Below are positions 13,323 to 23,898 of a stretch of 64,000 bases of DNA, in pieces. The notes beneath the pieces are model-generated. The model searched no databases. It was not told where the DNA came from and saw only the letters and a list, made by a program, of their open reading frames with translations. Where the stretch lies: assembly GCA_015179045.1 (NCBI GenBank), contig WHUZ01000010.1:992001-1056000 (forward strand), written 5' to 3'. Position 1 is the stretch's first letter; each line of letters starts with the position of its first letter. The position numbers and the translations under genes were made by a program. The stretch is from Kalaharituber pfeilii. Taxonomy: Eukaryota > Ascomycota > Pezizomycetes > Pezizales > Pezizaceae.

Positions 13323-14251
13323 CTACGTGTGGGGGGGTGGGGGGGATAGCCCCGACTATCCCCAGAAATATTCTCCGGGCGAGTGCGGGGGCAGGGGGAA
13401 CCGGGTGAGCCCGGGCGGGTATACGTAATGAATTGAACACGTTTCCGTTCTAAGGGAGCGGATTCTCTGGGTTTAGTTGGATGGGGCGAGTGTAAATGCT
13501 ACTAGTGAACGAGGACTGCAGGGAATCGGGCCGTGGATGGCGAACGGCACTGTCATATGTGTTCTCTCTTTCTACTCTCTCTCTTTTTGGGGGTGTGTGC
13601 TATATTTTGTTCTTTTGCTTGTTGCTTGCTTTAATTCGTGCAGATCGTGCTGGCTACCAGCTAAGTGCAGGCGGATAGAGTGGGGACGAAGTAAGGGCCG
13701 TCGGAGGCGCAATGTGTTCTTTTATGATAGATCTGTGGCATCCCAGGATCGTGGGTTGGAGGGGCCGGGGCTTTGTCTGGGTCTGAGAGGAAGGGGAGCA
13801 CAGCGGCAGCGGTCGGGTTCGGGGAAGTGGCTGGTTGCACAAAGGCTTGGAATTAAGGCTGGGGAGAGCTGCGGCGTGCAGCAACAAAGGGACTGCGAAA
13901 TCAGATCTCGAGATTGTGCTATAAAATATGCATAAAATGTGCAGAACCTTTTGAATTTGGCTTGCATATAATTAAAAATAGAAAAATGCAAGAGAAAAAA
14001 AAGTACTGTGCTCTACATGCCTAGCAATCACAAGTGGGTGGATTCTGCTCGCAATTGGCCAGTCTGGGAACGAGAACGAGAGTCTACCTTCTGTGAACCA
14101 CACTGGGACACAATAGGTGACTGACCCGACTGGTAACGACGGCTCTCGGGTACAGTAAACTTGATCGTTGTGCAGAACGTGAATCAAAGTAAAAAGTCTC
14201 TTGAACAATCTGCAGCCCCTCCGCGAATTCAGGCACAGTCTGGCCACTTCC
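13323..14251. promoter_or_regulatory. Upstream region of the transporter gene
   Basis: This is the 5' side of the leftward-transcribed transporter. It has G-rich runs next to the start codon (13,330-13,345) and a CT-rich stretch near 13,560-13,590. Frames of up to 152 codons here are GC-driven and overlap antisense, and I do not accept them as genes. Confidence 0.4.
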
Positions 14252-14433
14252 CCTGCCCATTTTGCAACTTGCGGGTAAACTTGCTAGAGTGATTACTAAG
14301 CAAAGTTGCCGTAGCAACAAAGTGTTTGTGAGACCATTGACCATATGTACAGTGTTGCGGTTATTTTTGCACTTAATAATCATGCTTTGCAATTACTCCA
14401 GCAACTTTACCCACATGTTGCAAAATCCCTCTA
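14252..14433. mobile_element. Short MITE, GGATTTTGCAA-terminus family
   Basis: The right end reads TTGCAAAATCCCTCTA and the left end carries an imperfect inverse of it (CATTTTGCAACTTGCGGGTAAA against TTTACCCACATGTTGCAAAAT). The interior has a second palindromic motif around GTTGCCGTAGCAAC. The same terminus and interior words recur at 39,870-39,928, 50,900-51,267 and 51,604-52,247. It is too short to encode anything. Confidence 0.6.
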
Positions 14434-15197
14434 CCGGTACTCAATTATCTTGGATATCCTCCGCGTTTTTGGGACTTGGCTAGCCAAGCAATAGACCTAA
14501 AAAGAAAAAGCCCCAATTACTATCGCTTACATAGGAGTGCGTGGCCACCGGGAAGTGCTGGAACTACCTATAAGGGACCACTTACGACCGAAATTATGGA
14601 CCTGAACTTGACACACTACTTCATAACCCAACCATACTTGATTAAAAAATTAAAATATGTAGATATGTACTATTTCGCTTACTCTACTCTGTACAATGCT
14701 TCATTATAAAAATATGTTGAGTAGTAAGAGGATTGAATTTGTATGGAGCAAGTATCATGCCAAGATTGCCAAGTTTGCAAAATTTGTACTAGTATGAGAA
14801 CAAAACTAGCGTGCCCGATGTGGTTAATAAGCTGCCCTCCAATAACGATGGCACTTTTCATCATATTGTGACTACGGAAATTACATATTATATCAATTTA
14901 ATACTACTGAATTTAAATAATACCATTATAATAAGGAAAAAACCAAAATGCTAATAGCTATAACCAAATTCATCATTATTTATATGAATTAACTCCTTTC
15001 TATATAATATAGCTTAATATTCATAGAATCAGGAAAAAACAAGTAATAATCATTCATTTGGCACTAGTTTTTCCAGTTAAAGTTAACAATTATATACAAG
15101 AACTCGTCGTTAGTGCAGCTGGTTACCCAGTCGCATTTGATAATAGCTTGGGCCTAAGCTAAAGGGCTGAAGCGCCAACTAGTCCTGCAACCTGAGC
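14434..15197. other. AT-rich intergenic DNA
   Basis: Notably AT-rich between about 14,870 and 15,080. No gene, repeat or RNA structure that I can support. Confidence 0.5.
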
Positions 15198-17720
15198 CTA
15201 ACTTAACAAGTATGACAGGTCTCCCTCGCCGGTGCGAGACATGGCAACATGAGCTGAATTTGATAGATATGACAGGTCCGGCCCGACGGCGTGAGATGAG
15301 GCAGAATGAGTTGAATTTGATAGATATGGTAGGTCCGACCCCACGACGTCAGGTGAGGCAGAATGATACCACAACTCACCTTGCTGCCATGCGTGCATAC
15401 ACCGCCATGTGAGATATATGCTGTGATGCGGGATGTATGCTTCCATATGCGAGAGGGTAGCCTTGCCACTATGCGATTAACATGATGCTACAACTCACCT
15501 TGCTACCTTGCTGCGTGAATGCTGCCATGCGGGATGTATTCTGCTATAGTACGAGAGATATCGCACGCTATCGAGAGGGGCTACCAACCGTGCTCATTCT
15601 GCAGTATATTGCGCGCTGTCGAGAGGGTATGCCATACCTGTTCAGCTCATATTACCACATCTCGCGCCATTGCAGCATACCTGTTATACCTGTTAAGTTA
15701 ATCTCATATTGCCATATCGTGTACTAGTAGTCGAGAAGGGCCTACCATACCTACTAAGTCGAGCTCATGCTGTAGTATCTCGCACCGCCGAGAGGGGCCT
15801 GCCATACCTGTTAATTTGAGCTGTAAATAACACGTTCTTAGTGCGTCAGTAGCTGAATTCGATGAGGGGTGATTCCAACAGTGTCAACCGGCAAGCTTGA
15901 AGTATACTGATCCACAGCCCATCACGCCATATCATGCTACTGGGCCGACACCTGTGAGTAACAACTAGCAGCTGTAGTGGCCGACCCAATAAGCAGCCTG
16001 ATGAGCGATCCAATGAGCAGCCTAATGAGGCTGGTCTACCAAGTGGCCTTTGCAACAGCGTACACTTCGTGGCAATGTCCTAACAGGGCATCTTAGGTAT
16101 ACTGTGATATTGCCAGATTAAGACAATTGACCACCCTGGAGCTGTTGGGCATATTAGATGTATTAAGCATGTTGAGCGCGTGTTCAAGATACTGGGTATT
16201 ATCAGCATGTTGAGTGCGTAGCTGGACATGCATGAGATATTCTGTATACTACACAGTTGTCGGCATCTCAGCTTTACTTATTATACTAAATATACGAGTG
16301 AGAAGTGTACGCTCAACATACTGAACATACCCAATATGCACAATATACCCAATGTGCCCAATATGTCGAATGTGCTCAACCGCTCATGTATGCACTCTAT
16401 ATCTGATGTGTGTACTCAATATACTTGATATGCTTAATACACCCAATATCTTCAGAGTGGTCAATTATGTCAATCTGGCAATATTACAGCCCGCCTAAGC
16501 TGCCCTCTTAGGACATTGCTAAATTGAGATGAAGTTCACACAGTTGCAGAGTAAGGTTCGGAATATTGGCCACTGGGTGGGCTATTTGCTGGGCCGCTCA
16601 CCGGGCCACTCAATTGTGCTGCACATCAGGCCGCTTATTGGATCGGCCACTACAGCCTCTGGTTGTTATTCACAGGGGTCAGCTGGCAGTATGATATGGG
16701 CCTGATGAGCTGTTGATTAGTCCACTTCTAACCTGCTGGTTGACTTTGCTGGAATTACCCCCCATTCTGATGTCAAGTTCAGCTGCGACTAGGTTACTGG
16801 CCAGACCTCAGGCTGTAGAGTGCAACGTGCTGACGCGCTGAGAGTGTTTGTTGACGTGAATATTGCAGCATATATTTACAGGTAAGGCAGGCCCTCTTCA
16901 ACGGCACACAATGAACTGAATCTGACAGGTATAACTCTTTCCACTCGACGGTGCAAGATGCAGCAACATGAGCTGCAGTTAATAGGTATGGCAAACCCAT
17001 ATAATAGGTATGCCATGATGGCGCGAGATGTAGCAACATGAGCTGAATTCAACAGGTATAGCAGCCCCTCTTGACAGCGCGTGATATGCTGCAGAATGAG
17101 CTCTGTTAACAGGTATGGCAGGCCCCTCTCGACGGCATTATATGCTGCAGAGCAAGGTCTTTTAACAGGTATGGCAGGCCCCTCTCGATAGCGCAAGATA
17201 TGAGATTAACTTGACAGGTATGACAAGTCTGCCACAATGGAACGAGATGTGTCAACACATGAGCTGAATTTAATAGGTATAGCAGACCCTCTCGACGGCA
17301 CGATATGCTGCAGAATGACCTCTGTTGACAGGTATAGCAGGTCGTACTCGATAGCGTGCAATGAGTCAGAATGAGCTGAATTTGATAGGTATGGCAGTAC
17401 TTTTCGCGTTGCGGGATGAAGCTAAATAAGCTCAATTGACAGGTACGGCAGGCCCCTTTCAACAGTGCGAGATGTGGCCAACTGGGCTTCATTTATAGGT
17501 ATAGCAGGTACTACTCGGTGGTGCAGAATGAGCTGAATTTGACAGGTATGACAGTACCCTTTCTATGTCGCAGGATGAAGCAGGATGACCTCTATTGACA
17601 GGTATGGTAGGCCCTCTCGACGGCGCGATATGCTGCAGAATAAGGTGAATTTGACAGGTATGGCAGCCCTCGATAGTACGAGATCAGGCAGAATGAGCTC
17701 AATCTGACAGCTACAGGAGG
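15198..17720. repeat. Foldback-like palindrome with minisatellite arms
   Basis: Two layers of inverted symmetry are visible. The inner arms at about 15,915-16,170 and 16,420-16,735 are reverse complements of each other in long blocks, for example GTAGTGGCCGACCCAATAAG on the left against CTTATTGGATCGGCCACTAC on the right. The outer arms are imperfect tandem repeats of roughly 55-60 bases with the core GGTATGGCAGGCCCCTCTCG. They run rightward at about 16,865-17,715 and in inverse orientation at 15,540-15,830. A few forward units also lie at 15,198-15,370. Long inverted repeats built of tandem repeats around a small middle are the hallmark of foldback (FB) elements. No protein is encoded; open frames here are read-through of repeats. 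Target duplications were not found, so element ends are uncertain. Confidence 0.65.
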
Positions 17721-18042
17721 CTCCTACATATTGCCAGTTAAACAGTACTAACATCTATGCTCTTACAGCTGCTGTCACTCACTAATGGCCATAGTATATG
17801 GTGGCATTTGCTATAGGGGGGTAGGATACTTCAAGCTCTATTCGCAAGTCTAAAAGTGGCAATTGCAGCCACTGTAGCTGACCAATTTATACTTAGTTAT
17901 AATAAATAGAAGGTACAGAGGCTGAACATACTGTTATACACTCTACAGCTGCTTGCAAGATTGATATAGGGCTATCTGCACATTTAGACCCTCTTAGTTT
18001 ACCAGTTGAAGATGATATACTCATTCCCAGCTGTTATCTCTA

Positions 18043-18560
18043 GTGGCCACCGGGAGTGGGGTGCGCCAGAGGATAAAGGCGTGGAGGAAGGAGAGGAGAG
18101 AAATAGAGGGGTTCGGAGGAGGGAAGGTCATGGAGTGGAGTAGGGTGGCGACATCAAACTTCACTGCATTGCGACTGGGGAGGGGAAAGTGTGCAGTATG
18201 GTTGAAGAAGCTGGGGGTGGCTGAATCGGATAAGTGTAGGTGCGGGGAGATGCAAACGGGGGAGCATCTTGCTTTTCGATGCAGAAACCAGAGGAACCGT
18301 CCAGAAGGCTTTGAGAGGTGGAGTGACATGGAAAAGGATTGCAAGAGAAAGGCGGAGAATGGATGAGGAGTATGACAATTAGAGAATTTCTTTTCCGGGG
18401 TCAAGTTCTAGAAGATAGGAGAGCGGGGGCAACGGCGCGATGAGGCAATGTTTCTTTTAGCCTGTCTCCGGGCTACGATATGAGGGCTTGCTCAGGGACC
18501 CTGCCGTGGCTTAGTGCTGCAAGCGAGGTGACGTGATTTACAAAAAAGAAGAGAAAAAAA
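18043..18560 (+). mobile_element. 5'-truncated LINE insertion with 14-bp target duplication
   Basis: The insert is flanked by AGCTGTTATCTCTA (18,029-18,042) and AGCTGATATCTCTA (ending 18,573). Copy B of the surrounding repeat has one uninterrupted version of this site near 48,288-48,301. The 5' part encodes the C-terminal end of a non-LTR reverse transcriptase polyprotein: LRLGRGKCAVWLKKLG followed by CRCGEMQTGEHLAFRC, the CxCG...EH...C zinc motif found after the RNase H/RT region of such elements. The 3' end is an A-rich tail. The element starts in mid-protein, as expected for truncation during reverse transcription. Confidence 0.85.
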
Positions 18561-18943
18561 GCTGATATCTCTAAGAGTATGTGACATGCAGTCAAGCGGA
18601 CCCCCCTAGCAAAAACCCTCACAGCTCAACTAAATTTGTACGAATATGAATTATGAGAAAGGATTTGGATTCTCTGATGTTTACTTATATAACCCACCAT
18701 TTTTCCTTGATTTTTCTGCTCTCTTAATAATTTTTTTGTAATTTTATCTGAGTCGTGTAGTACTGACAGGTGATACAAGGGGTGCTCGGATACATATCTC
18801 GATTTACGGCGGCTGCTGTCTCACATAAGCTACAGCTCTGTGTTGATACCCCCTAATAGCAATACTCTCGAACTGGTTTGCTGCTGCCAAACTTCAGATT
18901 TGCTTCCTAAACCGAATTGCCATTCCCAGCTATTAGATATGCC

Positions 18944-20790
18944 CTCGGCTCGCCGCTCGCAACCCCCGGGCCCAGATATGCCCCTCAAACCGGCTCGCTG
19001 CTCGCAATCTCCACCCCCAGATATACCCCCAGGCCCGAATATATCCTTCAAACCAGTTCATCATTCTCAATACTCTAAGTCAAGGTCAAATTCAGCTGCT
19101 GAAGTACTGGTAGCTGATTATACCAGCAGGCTCAATACAGCAATTCCGCCAATTCTATATGCATTCAAACATCCTCTTGAGCGTAGAGCACCAATTGCAG
19201 CAAAATATGGTGTCGATCCTAACACTACAATGGCGGGTAAATGGAAGTCAATGGTCCCGTCAAGAATTCCACCGCCACTAACAATTATTCACTCGGGGTG
19301 AGGAAGCAGCTATATCCAAATTTTGTGCTATGATGTCAGAGAGAGGATTTCCACTGAGTCACCAGATGTTGCAGTCTATTGCTCAGGATTTATTAAATGA
19401 GCGAAGCTCAATACATAAGTAGGTGAGAATTGGGTTCGACATTATCTCAAGCAGTATAAGGACCTGGGATATGATATATTGTATCTACATGAGTGAGAGT
19501 GTAAGGATGCAGCTATTGCAAGTATATGGCGGGAATGGTACAAGAAATTATTCAACCTTATGAGATGGTTGAAGGTACCTCCTGAGAGGTTATTCAACTA
19601 CGATGAAAAGGGTATATCAATGGGCCGAGGTAGTACTAGGCAGAAGGGTATACTAAAGAATATAGTAAATCGGCTGATGCTAAGAAAGCCGGTAAATCAC
19701 GCAAGCGACAGCAGAACTATGCTATTAAGGAGGGTAGTAGAGAGTTCTCTATAGTACTTGAGACAGTCTCAGCTACTGGAAAAGTGCTACCACTCTGGAA
19801 GGGTAAGATTCATACAACAAGTTGCTATGTCAAGGATGATGGAATATATTCTAATGCTGTAGCAACATTTGGTATATTAGACAGTAGATATATGGGTGAT
19901 AAGCTTGGGTGGGAATATATGGTTCAATACTTCGATAGATATATGAGAGATATTCCACTGCCACCGCCTATATCTATTCTACAAGATGAGCTTAAGAAGA
20001 AGCATGGAAAGAAAACACAGTATTCTCCCCCCCTCTTCCCCCCTTCTAACCACCATTCTTAGCAAGATGCAGGATTGTAAAACTAATACTTCTATAGAGA
20101 TTATGATAACACTAACAAGAGTGACACCATGACTGCAGCTGGCAAGAAAGACAATATTATGGCCGGCAAAAAGGAAAATGCCATAGCTAGCAAGGATGAC
20201 GCCACAGCCGGCAAGAGTGATGCTACAGCCGACAAGAGCATTCGCCGAAGCCTCGAGATGCCTCCTCTACCTACACTTGACTACAATCGAATACTTATTG
20301 TCAATGGACATAGCAGCCATGTTAATGTTCCAGTTGTAAAGTATGCTTTGAAGCATAAGATACATATGGTATCACTTCCTCCACACAGTACACATGTCAT
20401 GCAACTATTGGACGTGGGATGTTTTGAGATACTTCAGAAGCAGTACCAGCAGCACCTCATCGTCCTCTAGCAAACTTGAAAATCACCAAACCGGAGTTTT
20501 GGGAAATATTCTTATTAATATCAAGTCAGCCTGGAAGGCGAGTGGATATTATCCAATTAATCCATGGGAGAAAGATGAAGAGGAGATTCAGCGTACAGCA
20601 CCAGTCTCTATTTTAGATACTCCTACAAAAATTCATCAATTAAGCTTAAATATGTTGAAATTGGCCCCCACACTACGCTGGAGAGAGGAGATTAAAAACT
20701 ATATAGACTATGTTTCAGAGAAAATTATGCAATATCGAGAAATAGCACCACGAATGAACACCTTACATACTCTATATAATGGTAAGTAAG
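18944..20790 (+). pseudogene. Degenerate DDE-1 transposase, copy A
   Basis: Pieces of a pogo/Fot1-type transposase lie in order but in broken frames with stops. They include a helix-turn-helix-like N-terminal region (AAKYGVDPNTTMAGKW), the first catalytic block NYDEKG (near 19,600), a block beginning SATGKVLPLWKGK (19,772), the second block LIVNGHSSH (near 20,300), STHVMQLLDVGCF (near 20,390) and WKASGYYPINPW (near 20,535). A low-complexity insert rich in Ala, Gly, Lys and Asp lies at 20,129-20,245. The second catalytic position is Asn where Asp is expected (DGH in active relatives). The gene is not functional. Confidence 0.8.
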
Positions 20791-21669
20791 TATTAACTCA
20801 AGGTTGGAAAAAGCTATCATCTGGACGAGTCCTGGATCGAAATTATCTTATTACTCGACTACGACAGTTGGAGGGTCAGAAAAAATATGAATGATTATTA
20901 TATTAACCTTAATTTAGACTCTAATAACTCTCCTGAGTCTTCTGTAGATGGTCTGAACCAAAGTTCTCCAACAGATAGGCTTACTATTAGTATACTAGAA
21001 GTTAAAGGTGGGGGTCAACTACTGGTGGGAAAGGAGGGAAATGGCAGGCTAGAAGGCAAGAGAGTGGTAAAAGGAGACGAACTAGGTCTGCAGATAATAA
21101 GATAGTAGTAAGGTCAATAGCATTACCTGAAGCTACTGACTACCACCCCCTCCTTCTACACTTGAGGAAATAATTCAGTAAATGTAGCAGCTGTAGCAGC
21201 TAGTTTCAGGCCTTGCAAATAGAGGCTGTAAGTTATTCTAGCCTATATTGCATATGCTATCATATACTATAGCCATTAATAAATAACTCTTACTATAGGA
21301 AAGATAGAGATAGACCTATTGATAAATAATATGCAAAAGGTTGAGGAGGAGAGTAGTAATTTAACATTATTAATGCATATATTAATATACCAAGTGAACC
21401 ATTGTTGACAGAATTGATAGAATTGTAGTATCAGCTATGCTGTTACATATAACTGTTTACTGTAAGCTGCTAGCATGTCTGTTGCACGAGATACAGCCAA
21501 ATGTAGTATCTCCAGCAGACGTGCCAAGAAACGTCATATCCCAGTCGATAATCGTATCCCGATATAAAACAGTACATGTAATGATTACAGTGGCTTTTTC
21601 CAATGTGAAATCTTGTCGATTCGCTGTAGTTCACCAGATTGTGCTAGTATGCAAATAAATAAGACAGGA

Positions 21670-21959
21670 ATATGACTATAGGGATATTCTCGGTTCCGAG
21701 CATATCTACAAACTTTTAGTCCGAACATGATGGCCAAAATATTCATGACCGATAGAAGAGTACTAGTTCGATACAAGGCCATTCTAAGTCACTTAAATAG
21801 CTCGCCTCAAATATGACCATAGGGATATTCTCGGTTCCGAGTATATCTACAAACTTTCAATCCATGGCCACTGAACATGATGCCAAAATATTCATGGCCG
21901 ATAGAAGAGTACTAGTTTGATACAAGGCCATTCTAAGTCACCTAAATAGCTCGCCTCGA
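21670..21959. repeat. Tandem duplication of about 140 bp upstream of the zinc-repeat gene
   Basis: Copies at 21,670-21,808 and 21,810-21,959 both run from ATATGAC(T/C)ATAGGGATATTC to TAAATAGCTCGCCTC. They differ by scattered substitutions and a short insertion (ATCCATGGCC... in the second copy). The second copy ends about 110 bases before the start codon at 22,072, so it lies in the promoter or 5' leader. No function can be read from it. Confidence 0.75.
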
Positions 21960-22071
21960 CTCCCCTGTAGCCACATCCTTCACCAGAGCAAAGCCACACC
22001 GGACCTACATACTGCCCGCACCCAAACCAACTTAGATAAGACAACTCGCCTATACTTAACCCACAATAATT

Positions 22072-23529
22072 ATGCCTACTGACATTACCACTAACGTCCC
22101 AGACATAGTCCATGAATCCTGGAAATGCACGAGGTGCTGGACTGATAATACTGAGTCCACTTGCTCGAACTGTGGGGACACTAAACTCTGGTACTGCAGG
22201 AGCTGCTGGATTGATGATAACACTGAGGCTATTTGCTCGAACTGTGGGCACATCCGAATCCTAGACCCTAAAGCCTGGAAGTGCAGGACGTGCTGGACTG
22301 ATAATACTGAGCCTTATTGCTCGAGCTGTGGGCACATCCCAGGCATAGGCCCTAACTGGCGCTGCAGGAGGTGCTGGACTGAGAATGCTGAGCTTGAATG
22401 CTGGTCCTGTGGGATCATCCCAATCATAGCCGCTAACTCCTGGCGCTGCAGGGAGTGCATGACTAATAATACTGAGTATACTTGCTCGAACTGTGGGCAC
22501 ATCCCAGCCACAGGCCCTACATCCTGGCGCTGCAGGAGGTGCTTTGCTGATAATACTGAGTCTACTTGCTGGAGCTGTGGGCACATCCCAATCACAGACC
22601 CTGAAGCCTGGAGCTGCAAGAGGTGCCTGACTGATAATACTGAGTCTAATTGCTCGAACTGTGGAGATCCTAAACCCTGGAGCTGCAGGAGGTGCTGCAC
22701 TGATAATACTGAGTCTGCTTGCTCGAACTGTGGGCACATCCCGTACCCTACATCCTGGAGCATGAGGTGCCTGACTGATAATGCTGAGTCTAATTGCTCG
22801 AACTGTGGGGACCCTAAACTCTGGAGCTGTAAGAGGTGCTTGACTGATATTACTGGTTCTACTTGCTCAAACTGTGTGCACATCCCAGGCACAGACCCTA
22901 CCTGGCGCTGCAGGAGGTGCTTTGCTGATAATACTGAGTCTACTTGCTGGAGCTGTGGGCACATCCCAATCACAGACCCTGAAGCCTGGAGCTGCAAGAG
23001 GTGCCTGACTGATAATACTGAGTCTAATTGCTCGAACTGTGGGGACCCTAAACCCTGGAGCTGCATAAGGCACTGGACTGATAATACTGAGTCTACTTGC
23101 TTGATCTGTGGGCACATCCCGGGCATAAACCCTACATCCTGGAGCTGCAGGAAGTGCCTGATCGATAATACTGAGTCTAATTGCTCGAACTGTGGGGACC
23201 CTAAACCCTGGATCTGCACGAGATGCTTGACTAATATTACTGGTTCTACTTGCTCAAACTCGCACACCCCCCCACTCACAGACCCTGAAGCCTGGACCTG
23301 CAGGAGGTGCTTGACTGATAATACTAAGTCTACTTGCTCGAACTGTGTGCCCATCTCACTCACAGACCCTGAAGCCTGGAGCTGCACGAGGTGCTTGCTT
23401 TATAATATTGGGTCTACTTGCTCGAAGTGTGGGCACATCCCAATCAATGACCTTGAAGCCTGGAACTGCAAGAGGTGCTGGACTGATAATATTGGGCCTA
23501 CTTGCTCGAACTCGAATTGTGGAAAATAG
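22072..23529 (+). CDS. Protein of 18 tandem zinc-finger-like repeats
   Basis: Intronless 485-residue frame starting with ATG. It consists almost wholly of 18 repeats of 22-29 residues with the pattern W-x-C-x2-C-x3-N-x4-C-x2-C, for example WRCRRCFADNTESTCWSCGH. This resembles the RanBP2/NZF zinc finger (W-x-C-x2-C-x3-N-x6-C-x2-C), which binds ubiquitin or RNA, but is two residues shorter between Asn and the third Cys. Units alternate between GDPKP-type and GHIP-type linkers. Units 6-7 and 11-12 are identical at protein level, pointing to recent duplication. A few units lack a ligand: unit 9 has lost its first Cys, unit 13 has His for the second, and unit 15 ends CSNS. No other domain, signal peptide or membrane segment is seen. 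The stop codon is contributed by a MITE end, so the protein may be truncated. RNA or ubiquitin binding is inference. Confidence 0.7.
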   Translation: MPTDITTNVPDIVHESWKCTRCWTDNTESTCSNCGDTKLWYCRSCWIDDNTEAICSNCGHIRILDPKAWKCRTCWTDNTEPYCSSCGHIPGIGPNWRCRRCWTENAELECWSCGIIPIIAANSWRCRECMTNNTEYTCSNCGHIPATGPTSWRCRRCFADNTESTCWSCGHIPITDPEAWSCKRCLTDNTESNCSNCGDPKPWSCRRCCTDNTESACSNCGHIPYPTSWSMRCLTDNAESNCSNCGDPKLWSCKRCLTDITGSTCSNCVHIPGTDPTWRCRRCFADNTESTCWSCGHIPITDPEAWSCKRCLTDNTESNCSNCGDPKPWSCIRHWTDNTESTCLICGHIPGINPTSWSCRKCLIDNTESNCSNCGDPKPWICTRCLTNITGSTCSNSHTPPLTDPEAWTCRRCLTDNTKSTCSNCVPISLTDPEAWSCTRCLLYNIGSTCSKCGHIPINDLEAWNCKRCWTDNIGPTCSNSNCGK

Positions 23530-23898
23530 AGACCTTCCGCAACGCCGTAGCTAAGGCACAATTGTTTTTCTGATGTATAGCATTTGCATATTGCATTAGC
23601 TTTTCTAGATTTAATAGGACATGATCAAATGCCAAAAGATGCTTCCACCATATAACAATAAAATCCAATGAAGAACTTGTATTACTGATAATTTCAAATT
23701 TGTTCTCCTACTAATTGGTGAGGCATCATCAACTTCATAGTCTTTCGTAGTCCACTACATAGTTGAAAAATGCAATACTCCTTCTCTTCTCACCCCTTGT
23801 CAGTTTAAAATTTTGCGGAAGGTCTTTTGAGCCATCTAGACCGCACCCTGGTCGAGTGGCGTTTTCGCAGGTCTAGACGGCGTTGCGGAAGGTCCCTA
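23527..23898. mobile_element. 372-bp MITE, TA-flanked, abutting the zinc-repeat gene
   Basis: The left end TAGAGACCTTCCGCAACGCC is matched by the reverse complement of the right end, TAGGGACCTTCCGCAACGCC, and inverted identity continues two bases further (GT). Both ends start and finish with TA, as for Tc1/mariner/pogo-type MITEs that insert at TA. An extra internal copy of TTGCGGAAGGTC lies near 23,814. The interior is AT-rich and non-coding. The first three bases (TAG) are the stop codon of the preceding open frame. Confidence 0.8.

Larger units (their letters stand above)
17721..21574 (+). mobile_element. Decayed DDE (pogo/Fot1-type) transposon, copy A
   Basis: The segment is shared with 47,995-49,873 (copy B), starting at CTCCTACATATTG and ending at ATCCCGATATAAAACAGTA. 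Copy A retains the transposase region (about 18,940-20,790) that copy B has lost, and contains a LINE insertion at 18,043-18,560. Terminal inverted repeats could not be identified, so the true ends may lie inside the shared block or the block may include duplicated host DNA. Confidence 0.65.

Noticed and set aside
13477..13935. 152-codon plus frame upstream of the transporter
   Set aside because: No domain, and an overlapping antisense frame of similar length; it is better explained as the promoter region.
15198..17720. CRISPR-like array
   Set aside because: The units are degenerate, contiguous and in both orientations with no unique spacers and no cas genes; this is eukaryotic DNA.
22314..23387. 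357-codon minus-strand frame across the zinc-repeat gene
   Set aside because: It is the antisense shadow of the tandem repeats, with no Cys or domain logic, while the plus strand has a coherent Cys/Trp pattern.
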